From: Prevotellaceae bacterium UBA3849
GTDB taxonomy: Bacteria > Bacteroidota > Bacteroidia > Bacteroidales > Bacteroidaceae
Length of the DNA: 35,279 nucleotides
Reading direction: 5' to 3'
Assembly (NCBI GenBank): GCA_002392645.1
Contig: DGHL01000075.1
Coordinates: 314 to 35,592 of the forward strand
The position numbers and the translations under genes are program-made. Below the pieces are notes generated by a model. It saw only the letters and a list, made by a program, of their open reading frames with translations. It was not told the origin of the DNA and made no database searches. Shown piece by piece: positions 1-6,396 of this stretch; position 1 is the first letter of the stretch, and every line of letters starts with the position of its first letter.

Positions 1-557
1 TCTCTACGGAGAACTGGAATCGTCCGCAGGAAGAGGTCTCGGCACTCATGGGATTGGTACTGACAAGCCTGAAGAAGGAATTGTTTGATGACAACCAGGT
101 GCGTATGCGTATGACTGGCGACCGCTCGCGACTGCCAAAGGAGGTGCGTGAGAAGATGGAGTGGCTTGAGGAGCATACTGCCTCATATACCAACATGACG
201 GTCACCATAGCGCTGAGCTATTCATCACGCTGGGAATTGACTGATGCCGTGCGCAAGATAGCTGAGAAGGCAAAGAACGGCACCCTTGACCCGGCAACGG
301 TGACGGAGCAGACCATAAGCGAGCATCTCGACTCATGCTTCCAGCCTGACCCGGACTTGCTCATACGTACGGGTGGTGAGCAGCGTATATCCAACTTCCT
401 GTTGTGGCAGATAGCATACGCCGAACTGTACTTCACACCGGTATATTGGCCTGACTTCACTAACGAACATTTGCTGGAGGCCGTGGAGCACTTCCAGTCA
501 AAACAGCGCAGGTACGGTAAGACAGAGGCACAGATAGAGGCAGAAGAGAATAAGTAA
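1..557 (+). CDS. uppS: Undecaprenyl diphosphate synthase (isoprenyl transferase), 5'-truncated by the window edge
   Basis: Cis-prenyltransferase that condenses isopentenyl diphosphate onto farnesyl diphosphate to make the undecaprenyl carrier lipid used for peptidoglycan and surface glycans; cytoplasmic and membrane-associated. The reading frame is open from base 3 and begins with STENWNRP, the conserved substrate-binding motif of the family. Near the C-terminus is PDPDLLIRTGGEQRISNFLL, then QIAYAELYF, both hallmark motifs with the catalytic-site arginines and the conserved E. About 184 codons are present; the family is usually about 245-250 residues, so roughly the first quarter lies outside the window. 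The stop is at 555-557. In many Bacteroidales the next gene is bamA; here a MITE-like element and an SusD gene follow instead. Identification is very secure. Confidence 0.96.
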   Translation, partial: STENWNRPQEEVSALMGLVLTSLKKELFDDNQVRMRMTGDRSRLPKEVREKMEWLEEHTASYTNMTVTIALSYSSRWELTDAVRKIAEKAKNGTLDPATVTEQTISEHLDSCFQPDPDLLIRTGGEQRISNFLLWQIAYAELYFTPVYWPDFTNEHLLEAVEHFQSKQRRYGKTEAQIEAEENK

Positions 558-571
558 GAAGGTAAAAATAA

Positions 572-821
572 AGGTGGGTTCTAATAATTCCCACTGTCAG
601 ATTTTTGAATTTGTTTCGAGGGCAAAATGTTAACTGATAAGGGTTGCGCTCCCCCGCGAAACGGGGGAGAAGCGAAGCGGAGGGGGTGTAAAGACCATTG
701 ACCATAGCGGGCTATGTGACCGCAGAAGTTAACAGTTTGCACCGAAAGAAAACAAAAAGATGACATAATGTTATTCATGTAATTAACTAATTTAACTCGT
801 GGGAATTTTTAGAACCCACCT
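572..821. mobile_element. MITE-like element with 23-bp terminal inverted repeats
   Basis: The ends 572-594 and 799-821 are inverted repeats with 22 of 23 bases matching (outer part AGGTGGGTTCTAA, inner part TTCCCAC). Both ends are flanked by ATAA (568-571 and 822-825), which could be a 4-bp target duplication, although the area is AT-rich. Nested inside is a second imperfect inverted repeat (GCAAAATGTTAAC near 622 against its complement near 729-741), a GC-rich extragenic palindrome at 649-669 and a small hairpin at 703-716. No open reading frame of transposase type is present. The element starts 14 bases after the uppS stop codon. The inverted-repeat architecture is directly visible; mobility is inferred. 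Confidence 0.7.
649..669. repeat. GC-rich extragenic palindrome (CTCCCCCG...CGGGGGAG type)
   Basis: A near-perfect inverted repeat, arms CTCCCCCG and CGGGGGAG around a GCGAAA-type centre. It lies inside the MITE-like element. The same arms occur three times in tandem at 6216-6375, in the opposite orientation, and a shortened relative occurs at 852-865. Confidence 0.7.
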
Positions 822-851
822 ATAATAATTAAGGTATCTCCATTCCCTTTC

Positions 852-865
852 CCCCGCATGCGGGG
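852..865. repeat. 14-bp perfect palindrome just upstream of the SusD gene
   Basis: CCCCGCATGCGGGG reads the same on both strands. It ends 34 bases before the chosen SusD start codon and is embedded in a CCCTTTCCCCC...GGGGAGGG context like that of the other GC-rich palindromes in the window. It may act as a hairpin in the 5' leader; no regulator can be named. Confidence 0.55.
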
Positions 866-899
866 AGGGTGGGGAGAATACCGTAACACAATCACAGAT

Positions 900-2561
900 A
901 TGAATAAAAGCAACAAAAAGATATATAGGAGCCTGTTGACGCTCTTCTCAATAAACGTAGTGACACTCGCAGTGTTGATAATAGTGGCATCGCTCGTGAC
1001 ATCCTGCGAATCGCTCGACCAGGGCGATCCGAGTAAACTCTCAGAGAGCAGTCTGCCAAAGACCGATGCCGATGCCAAGGCTCTCGTCAATGCTATATAT
1101 GCCAGCGACATAGAGCTTGCTACTACATACATGTATCTTACCGACCTGCCATCTGAGACTACCGTGTCGGGCGAGAACCCTAACGGTGGAGGCGGTATGC
1201 TCGGACTGCTCAAGTGGGACGGCACGAACTCTTACCTCGTGCGTCTGTGGTCAGCAGCATACACCTCAATAGCACGCGCCAACGACGTGATAGAGCGACT
1301 GGAGGATGCTCCGGCAGGAGTATCAGCCCTTGTGGCGTCGAGAAGCATAGGCGAGGCAAAGTTTCTCCGTGCATACTATCACTACTACCTCGTGCAGGTA
1401 TGGGGACCGGTGCCTGTCATAACAAAGGTGGGCGAGGGCAACAATGCAGTGCGCGAACCTGAGACGGTGGTTTATCAGCAGATAGTCAGCGACCTTAAGG
1501 ATGCTGCCGAGCTGCTGCCGGAGGTAAGCGAATACGCTGCTACAGACATAGGTCGCGCTACCCGCGGTGCTGCCAATGCCGCACTGGCTAAGGTTTACCT
1601 CACATGGGCACAGGTTGATGACGACCTCACCGATGCTCAGCGCCATGAATACTTCGACCTCTCTGCACAGTATGCACAGAAGGTCATCGACTCTGGCGAG
1701 TATCAGCTCGAGGAAGACTTCTACGACAACTGGAACAACAAGAACCGCAACGGCAAGGAGAGCATCTTCGCCATACAGTTCTATATGGGTTCAAGCACAC
1801 GTGACGGTGATGCCTCAGGCAACAACCACCTCTGCCACTGCTCGTTCTCAACAGGTTTCAGCGTATCGCTGCCACACATAGCTCCGGGTCCAGACAACGA
1901 GTTGCGCGACTCATACCTCGAAGGCGACCAGCGAAAGGCTGTCACCATAGCCGACTCGCTATGGCGTCCTTCTACCAACAGCTACTTCCACTTCTACTTC
2001 GACAACGACGGCGACGGCATCAAGGAGTCTGGCTTCTCACGCTTCAATAAGTATATTGACCACGACTCGCCCGAGACAAGTGCCTCTGACCGCGCCATGA
2101 ACCGTCAGGTCATACGTCTTGCAGAGGTTTACCTGCTGCTTGCAGAGGCTATCAACGAGCGCGACGGACAGCCAAATCAGGAGGCTTATGATGCCTTCAA
2201 CAAGGTGCGACGCCGTGCATTCCGCGAGGACATAAACAGCAACGAGGCGCAGCCCCACGACCTGGAGGCAGGACTCGACTACGAAGGGTTCCGCAACGCC
2301 ATCATTCAGGAGCGTTCATGGGAGCTCACACTGGAGCAGAAGCACCTCTTCGACCTGAAGCGCTGGAAGATTCTCGTCAAGACCATCAAGAACTCTAAGA
2401 TTGCTAAGGAATATCCAGAGTATAACAAGCAGACCATAGACTTCAAGCACTATCGCTATCCTATACCACAGGCACAGCGCGAGGTTAACCCTAACCTCTG
2501 GCAGAACTACGGTTACGATGGCTCAACGATAACAGTAAACCCATATAAAGGAAGAGAATAA
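900..2561 (+). CDS. RagB/SusD-family nutrient-uptake outer membrane lipoprotein
   Basis: Surface glycan- or nutrient-binding lipoprotein that normally caps a SusC-type TonB transporter. The start at 900 gives a long signal peptide ending in the lipobox LVTSC with C36 as lipidation site; the in-frame ATG at 858 would add 14 residues with no signal character. SusD traits are visible along the 553 residues: an N-terminal region (about 45-140) around KTDADAKALVNAIY, a TPR-like stretch with FLRAYYHYYLVQVWGPVPVI (about 155-180), AALAKVYLTW, RLAEVYLLLAEAIN with a following KVRRRAF, and the C-terminal IIQERSWELTLEQKHLFDLK, the best conserved segment of the family. No SusC gene lies upstream; uppS and a MITE do. 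The stop directly abuts the next start (2562), so the two genes are probably co-transcribed. Substrate is unknown. Confidence 0.93.
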   Translation: MNKSNKKIYRSLLTLFSINVVTLAVLIIVASLVTSCESLDQGDPSKLSESSLPKTDADAKALVNAIYASDIELATTYMYLTDLPSETTVSGENPNGGGGMLGLLKWDGTNSYLVRLWSAAYTSIARANDVIERLEDAPAGVSALVASRSIGEAKFLRAYYHYYLVQVWGPVPVITKVGEGNNAVREPETVVYQQIVSDLKDAAELLPEVSEYAATDIGRATRGAANAALAKVYLTWAQVDDDLTDAQRHEYFDLSAQYAQKVIDSGEYQLEEDFYDNWNNKNRNGKESIFAIQFYMGSSTRDGDASGNNHLCHCSFSTGFSVSLPHIAPGPDNELRDSYLEGDQRKAVTIADSLWRPSTNSYFHFYFDNDGDGIKESGFSRFNKYIDHDSPETSASDRAMNRQVIRLAEVYLLLAEAINERDGQPNQEAYDAFNKVRRRAFREDINSNEAQPHDLEAGLDYEGFRNAIIQERSWELTLEQKHLFDLKRWKILVKTIKNSKIAKEYPEYNKQTIDFKHYRYPIPQAQREVNPNLWQNYGYDGSTITVNPYKGRE

Positions 2562-3827
2562 ATGAAGAAATCAATATTGACGATAATAGCATTGGCAGCC
2601 ATAACAGCTGCCAATGCACAGCAAAACGACCAACGACTGAACAAAGGCATTACCGATGCCTCATGGTATAAGAAGGCAGTGAAGAGCGCACCGTCGTTTC
2701 GTGACTTCCTCAAGCGCAGGAAAACAGCCGTAAACAACTGGCTCGCCATTCCTACATCGGCACTGCAGCCCATTACTATCAAGGCTTTCGCCACAGCAGA
2801 GCAACGTGCCGGCACACGCCATGTCATCATACGCGAACACCAGTTTCTTAACGACAGCGGCTACAACAACGGCGGCTTCGACCTCGGAATAGGTACACCT
2901 GACCACGTTATCGCTGCCATTGCAGGCGACATCATCGACAGCTATGCTACGCAGGCAGCCATCAAGGGCATCGCCATCGACTCGCTCGCCGTCAACGTGA
3001 AGCAGACCGGACGCAGCATAGGTAACTGGGGCATTGACTACACCATATACATCGATTCACCTGCATCTGACGCGCAGCTCGAGGAACTGCGTCTGCTTGC
3101 CGAGAAGAACTCACCGTTGTATCAGTTCTCTTTGCAGGCCAACAAGGTGGAGACCACTATAGAATACACCCGCACGCCGGAGCAGCTGGAGATACCGCCT
3201 ACGTATCAGCCAGGTCTGCGCGAGTTCATCGAGTGGGAGATTAAGAAAGGCGAAGGAAACAAGAAGCTCCGTGAGAGCGGACAGCGTCCTGACCGCAGCA
3301 AGTTTGGTGGCTATGCCTACGACTACCCATACTCACGCAAGAACGAGTTTACGCCAGCACAGAGCGACAGCTACCTGAGTCCAGACGGACCATCAGCATT
3401 CATCAACCCTGCAGCAGGTGTGACAGTGGTACAGGTAAGACACCACCGCGTAATACAGGATCATCCACAGATATTCGGCGGCAACGACCTTGGTGCCACG
3501 GCAGTGGAAGCCCACATCGGACTGCTCGGCTCATGCTTCACTCACGTGGCAGAGGGCACTGCAGCACGCTATAAGATACCTCTCGACACCCTGAAGGTAT
3601 CGCTCACCGCAGAACTGGACCCACGTGCCGGTCGCAAGGGTTTTGAGAATACCCCTCTCTATCCTACAAACATCAAGATGCGTGTAGTCGTCAGCAGCCC
3701 ACGCGACGAGGCAACCATCCGTCAGCTTGTAGAAGACACCGAGAAGGGTTGTCCTATCTACAACCTCGTGACACGTGCGCAGACCCTCACCGGCCGAGTA
3801 AAGCGCGTAACGGCAAGCAACAAATAA
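2562..3827 (+). CDS. Exported tandem OsmC-like protein
   Basis: A 421-residue protein with a cleavable signal peptide (MKKSILTIIALAAITAANAQ) followed by two OsmC-type halves. The C-terminal half has the two cysteines typical of the peroxide-reducing OsmC/Ohr fold: C325 in LLGSCFTHVAEGTAAR and C397 in EKGCPIYNLV. The N-terminal half has the corresponding segments without cysteine (AGDIIDSYATQAA around 121-133, EKNSPLYQFS around 181-190), so it looks catalytically dead and perhaps structural. OsmC proteins are normally cytoplasmic and about 140 residues; export and duplication are unusual. The gene starts on the base after the SusD stop, implying joint expression, and is followed by a good hairpin terminator. 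Redox or substrate role outside the cytoplasm is inference. Confidence 0.82.
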   Translation: MKKSILTIIALAAITAANAQQNDQRLNKGITDASWYKKAVKSAPSFRDFLKRRKTAVNNWLAIPTSALQPITIKAFATAEQRAGTRHVIIREHQFLNDSGYNNGGFDLGIGTPDHVIAAIAGDIIDSYATQAAIKGIAIDSLAVNVKQTGRSIGNWGIDYTIYIDSPASDAQLEELRLLAEKNSPLYQFSLQANKVETTIEYTRTPEQLEIPPTYQPGLREFIEWEIKKGEGNKKLRESGQRPDRSKFGGYAYDYPYSRKNEFTPAQSDSYLSPDGPSAFINPAAGVTVVQVRHHRVIQDHPQIFGGNDLGATAVEAHIGLLGSCFTHVAEGTAARYKIPLDTLKVSLTAELDPRAGRKGFENTPLYPTNIKMRVVVSSPRDEATIRQLVEDTEKGCPIYNLVTRAQTLTGRVKRVTASNK

Positions 3828-3860
3828 GAAACATCCAAATACAACTTGATAGAGATAAAG

Positions 3861-3898
3861 AAAGGCAGGAAATGACATAGAGTTCATTTCTTGCCTTT
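3861..3898 (+). terminator. Hairpin terminator after the SusD-OsmC pair
   Basis: A 15-bp stem (AAAGGCAGGAAATGA paired with TCATTTCTTGCCTTT, one G-T pair) with an 8-base loop, followed by TATTCTTGTTT. It lies 34 bases after the OsmC stop codon and just before the end of the leftward DUF4421 gene, so it may serve both directions. Confidence 0.75.
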
Positions 3899-3937
3899 AT
3901 TCTTGTTTACACAATAATCATTTCTTTGTTACCCCCC

Positions 3938-4927
3938 CTACAACCTAAACCCAAAGGTTGCCCTTGCCTTCCATTTGTCCTGCACAACGAAATAGTCGCT
4001 TGAGTGGAACGTCGTCAGGTTTATCACTGTCGTGGCAGCAAAGAAGAAACGCTCGTTGAAGTTATGCACTATTGCCAAGCGGTGGTTGAATATCATCTCG
4101 GGGAAGTGATAGCCCGTCCTGTACCTCTCGCCATTCACCGTAGTGTTGTTTCGGTTTACTATTATCAGCGTAGGCATAGCCGACAGATGGAACAGCCATT
4201 TCTTTACTACAAAGTTATATCCGTATCCGCCGCCAATGGCAAAGTTACCTATGAATATACGCATCTGGGGCAAACCATGGAGCTCGTCAGACGCGTTCTT
4301 GATCTCTATGCCCTGATAGCTGATGCCTGCCAGCCACGAACCAGCCGAGCGCCTTTGTATGTATGACTGGGTGAAGGCGGCTGGAAAGGAGAATCGGCGG
4401 TGGTTGAAGGTGTAGTTACCTGCAAAGGTAAACATCTTCATGCTTATGCTTCCCTTGTCAAGGTGCACCGTCTGACCTTGGTTTTCATAATCGCCGTTAA
4501 GGGTTTTCGCCTCCTGATAGCTTACGTCAAGACTTATCTTGTTAGAGTAATAGCTTACGTTGAGTTCAAAATCCTCGTCCTTTCCGCTAAGGCTGGCTGG
4601 ATTAAGCGACAGCGAAGCCGACAGTCCGCGGTAGCTTGCCCCTACGCTGAAGGTCAGTCTGTTGTCGGTTGATAGTTTTGAGCGGAAAGTTTCTCCGTCA
4701 GCCCTCCGCTCAGATGTTATCTCGTTACCCGACAAGTTGGTACGCAGTTTCAGCGTAAGTCGCTGTAACGGCCTGCTTATGTAGTTGGTGTCATATTTCG
4801 AATTGAAATAACGATTGTCGAGAATGCTGTCAACCTTTGCCTTCAGCTTTGGAACTTTCTTCTGTGCATGCACCCCTCCTGCCGTTGACAAGGCCGACAT
4901 TAGGATAATAAATATTAGTCTTAACAT
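3938..4927 (-). CDS. DUF4421-family outer-membrane barrel-like protein
   Basis: A 329-residue protein beginning MLRLIFIILMSALSTAGGVHAQ, a clean signal peptide; longer starts up to 5026 add charged residues and cross the predicted promoter, so 4927 is preferred. After the signal comes VDSILDNRYFNSKYDTNYISRPLQRLTLKL, matching the DTNYI-x-RP start of DUF4421 proteins of Bacteroidetes. The rest is made of alternating short aromatic beta strands (for example GGGYGYNFVVKKWLFHLSAM) and ends in ATFGFRL, with a terminal hydrophobic pattern typical of outer-membrane barrels. The gene is divergent from the copper-type lipoprotein gene at 5187. Function is unknown; barrel topology is inferred from the strand pattern. 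Confidence 0.8.
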   Translation of the reverse strand: MLRLIFIILMSALSTAGGVHAQKKVPKLKAKVDSILDNRYFNSKYDTNYISRPLQRLTLKLRTNLSGNEITSERRADGETFRSKLSTDNRLTFSVGASYRGLSASLSLNPASLSGKDEDFELNVSYYSNKISLDVSYQEAKTLNGDYENQGQTVHLDKGSISMKMFTFAGNYTFNHRRFSFPAAFTQSYIQRRSAGSWLAGISYQGIEIKNASDELHGLPQMRIFIGNFAIGGGYGYNFVVKKWLFHLSAMPTLIIVNRNNTTVNGERYRTGYHFPEMIFNHRLAIVHNFNERFFFAATTVINLTTFHSSDYFVVQDKWKARATFGFRL

Positions 4928-4951
4928 AAATTGTTTGGATGTTTCTAAATG

Positions 4952-4981
4952 CAAAATTAATATTTTCATTTTAATTACCAA
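4952..4981 (-). promoter_or_regulatory. Bacteroidetes-type promoter for the DUF4421 gene
   Basis: On the minus strand a TAATTTTG element (4959-4952) matches the TAnnTTTG -7 consensus, with TTGG (4981-4978) 18 bases upstream in the -33 position. The start codon at 4927 lies a short distance downstream, which supports that start over the longer open frame. Confidence 0.6.
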
Positions 4982-5074
4982 CATAAAACGGCGTATTATT
5001 TTGTTTTTACATTTTTTGCCAACCATACGGTGTAATATGCCAAACCTTTGTTTTACTGCATATTATACTACATT

Positions 5075-5092
5075 ATACCATAGTCATGGTAT
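5075..5092. promoter_or_regulatory. Candidate operator: perfect 7-4-7 inverted repeat
   Basis: ATACCAT-AGTC-ATGGTAT is a perfect inverted repeat in the divergent region between the DUF4421 gene and the copper-type lipoprotein gene. A further half-site, ATACCATA, follows at 5099-5106. It lies about 45 bases upstream of the -7 element at 5138, a position suited to an activator or repressor site. Confidence 0.45.
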
Positions 5093-5114
5093 GCAGGATA
5101 CCATACAAATGGGA

Positions 5115-5145
5115 TTTCAAGATTATCAAAATAGCAGTAATTTTG
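5115..5145 (+). promoter_or_regulatory. Bacteroidetes-type promoter for the copper-type lipoprotein gene
   Basis: TAATTTTG (5138-5145) fits the -7 consensus and TTTC (5115-5118) lies 19 bases upstream in the -33 position. The start codon at 5187 is about 40 bases downstream and has an unusually clear ribosome binding site, AAAGGAG at 5172-5178. Confidence 0.6.
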
Positions 5146-5186
5146 CACCAGATAAAGGAAATCGAATAAAGAAAGGAGATAACAAC

Positions 5187-6125
5187 ATGAAGAAGAATTT
5201 ACTTTTTATTGCAGCATTGTTCGTAGTAGGACTGCAGCTCACATCGTGCGACAGCAGCGATGAACCACAATCTCAGATAGTAGTACCAAACGAGGTGGAT
5301 AACGAATGCTGCGACGAGGAGGAGACATTCCTCGCATATACGTTCCTCAATAATGGCTACCTGAAGGAGATAGAAAGTCTGCGCGATACCATCGACGGTA
5401 AGTATGCACTGAAGGCATACTCACGTAGCGGCAAGCTCACCGTGGGCTATAACGATGTATTCTTCGCACTGACGAAGATTTCTACCGGCGGCTACGTGCG
5501 CGACTTCTCCGTTACCGACATCACTCCGCTGATGACCATGACGGCTATGGGTATGCAGCACTCTACACCTATAGGCGGTGATGCGGAGCAATACGACGCT
5601 ACCTTCCCGGCAGTGCGCAGGGCATGGGTGTCGTTCATCATGCCAAGCGGCGAGAGTGGCTACTGGGAACTATCGTATAAGGTCAGCACACAGGAACGCT
5701 CCACTGTCCACAAGGCTTCTCTGCTCACCGTTGACGCACAGGCAAGCGGCAGGGTATGGCTGAAGTCGTTTAAGGTTGGCAGTGCCACCTATTACCTTAC
5801 CTTGGTTGATCCTACCGATTATCAGGTGGGAGTGAACACCATAAAGGCTTACATATCAAGGCAAGGCAGCGACAAGAAACAGCCTTACGCACTCAGCAGC
5901 GAGCAGTTCTCGGTGGAGATATACCCTACCATGCCTGACATGGGCAACCATACCTCGCCTAACAACGAGCCGCTCACATTGCAGCCTGACGGCAGCTATG
6001 AGGGCAAGCTCAACCTGACGATGACGGGTGAATGGGACATTCACCTTAACGTAAAGGATTCTGAGGGCAACACCGTGGCAGGTGGCGAGGCACTGAGCAC
6101 CCTGTATTGGAAAGTCACATTATAA
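5187..6125 (+). CDS. Lipoprotein with two Met/His-rich YtkA/FixH-like modules, probable copper binding
   Basis: A 312-residue lipoprotein: signal MKKNLLFIAALFVVGLQLTSC with C21 as lipidated residue. The start is fixed by AAAGGAG at 5172-5178; the open frame back to 4815 overlaps the promoter and is not used. The C-terminal module (about 240-290) reads TMPDMGNH, then PDGSYEGKLNLTMTGEWDIH, the pattern of the YtkA-like family. A matching first module (about 110-170) has LMTMTAMGMQHSTP followed by VSFIMPSGESGYWELSYKV, so the unit seems duplicated. Candidate metal ligands are M116, M118, M121, M123, H125 and M249, M252, H255; C41-C42 form an acidic CC pair near the N-terminus. The next gene is a copper-type TonB receptor. 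The role, handing copper to or from that receptor, is inferred from motif and neighbourhood. Confidence 0.75.
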   Translation: MKKNLLFIAALFVVGLQLTSCDSSDEPQSQIVVPNEVDNECCDEEETFLAYTFLNNGYLKEIESLRDTIDGKYALKAYSRSGKLTVGYNDVFFALTKISTGGYVRDFSVTDITPLMTMTAMGMQHSTPIGGDAEQYDATFPAVRRAWVSFIMPSGESGYWELSYKVSTQERSTVHKASLLTVDAQASGRVWLKSFKVGSATYYLTLVDPTDYQVGVNTIKAYISRQGSDKKQPYALSSEQFSVEIYPTMPDMGNHTSPNNEPLTLQPDGSYEGKLNLTMTGEWDIHLNVKDSEGNTVAGGEALSTLYWKVTL

Positions 6126-6163
6126 GAGACCCACCCCGGCCCTTCCTGAGAGACCCACCCTGG

Positions 6164-6182
6164 CCCTCCCTGTGAGGGAGGG
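6164..6182. terminator. GC-rich hairpin after the lipoprotein gene
   Basis: CCCTCCCT-GTG-AGGGAGGG, an 8-bp stem with a 3-base loop about 40 bases after the stop codon. There is no clear T-run after it, so it may be an attenuator or mRNA-stabilising hairpin in a shared transcript with the TonB receptor gene. Confidence 0.4.
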
Positions 6183-6191
6183 GGGCTAACC

Positions 6192-6380
6192 GTGAAGGAA
6201 GTAACCGCCTCCGTTCTCCCCCGTTTCGCAGGGGAGGGCAACCTTGAGAGTGAGGAGGGCAGGAACCGTGAAGGAAGTAACCGCCTCCGTTCTCCCCCGT
6301 TTCGCGGGGGAGGGCAACCCTGTGAGGGATGTGAAGGAAATAACAGCTTCCGTTCTCCCCCGTTTCGCGGGGGAGGGTAA
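6192..6380 (+). repeat. Three tandem extragenic palindromic repeats between the lipoprotein and receptor genes
   Basis: Three copies of a unit starting GTGAAGGAA (6192, 6268, 6331), each carrying the palindrome CTCCCCCGTTTCGC with GGGGAG (6216-6236, 6292-6312, 6355-6375). Spacing between palindromes is 76 and 63 bases. The third ends about 20 bases before the receptor start codon. The units are translatable in frame with the receptor as repeats of VLPRFAGEGN, but this reflects the repeat, not protein, since it precedes the natural start. A single inverted relative sits at 649-669. Confidence 0.8.
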
Positions 6381-6396
6381 CAAAAAGAATAAACGA

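Noticed and set aside
4815..5186. Upstream extension of the lipoprotein frame
   Set aside because: It crosses the divergent promoter region and precedes a clear ribosome binding site and lipoprotein signal at 5187.
6244..6396. N-terminal extension of the TonB receptor through the palindromic repeats
   Set aside because: The extension starts at TTG and only translates the repeats; the ATG at 6397 precedes a short export signal and the TonB box.
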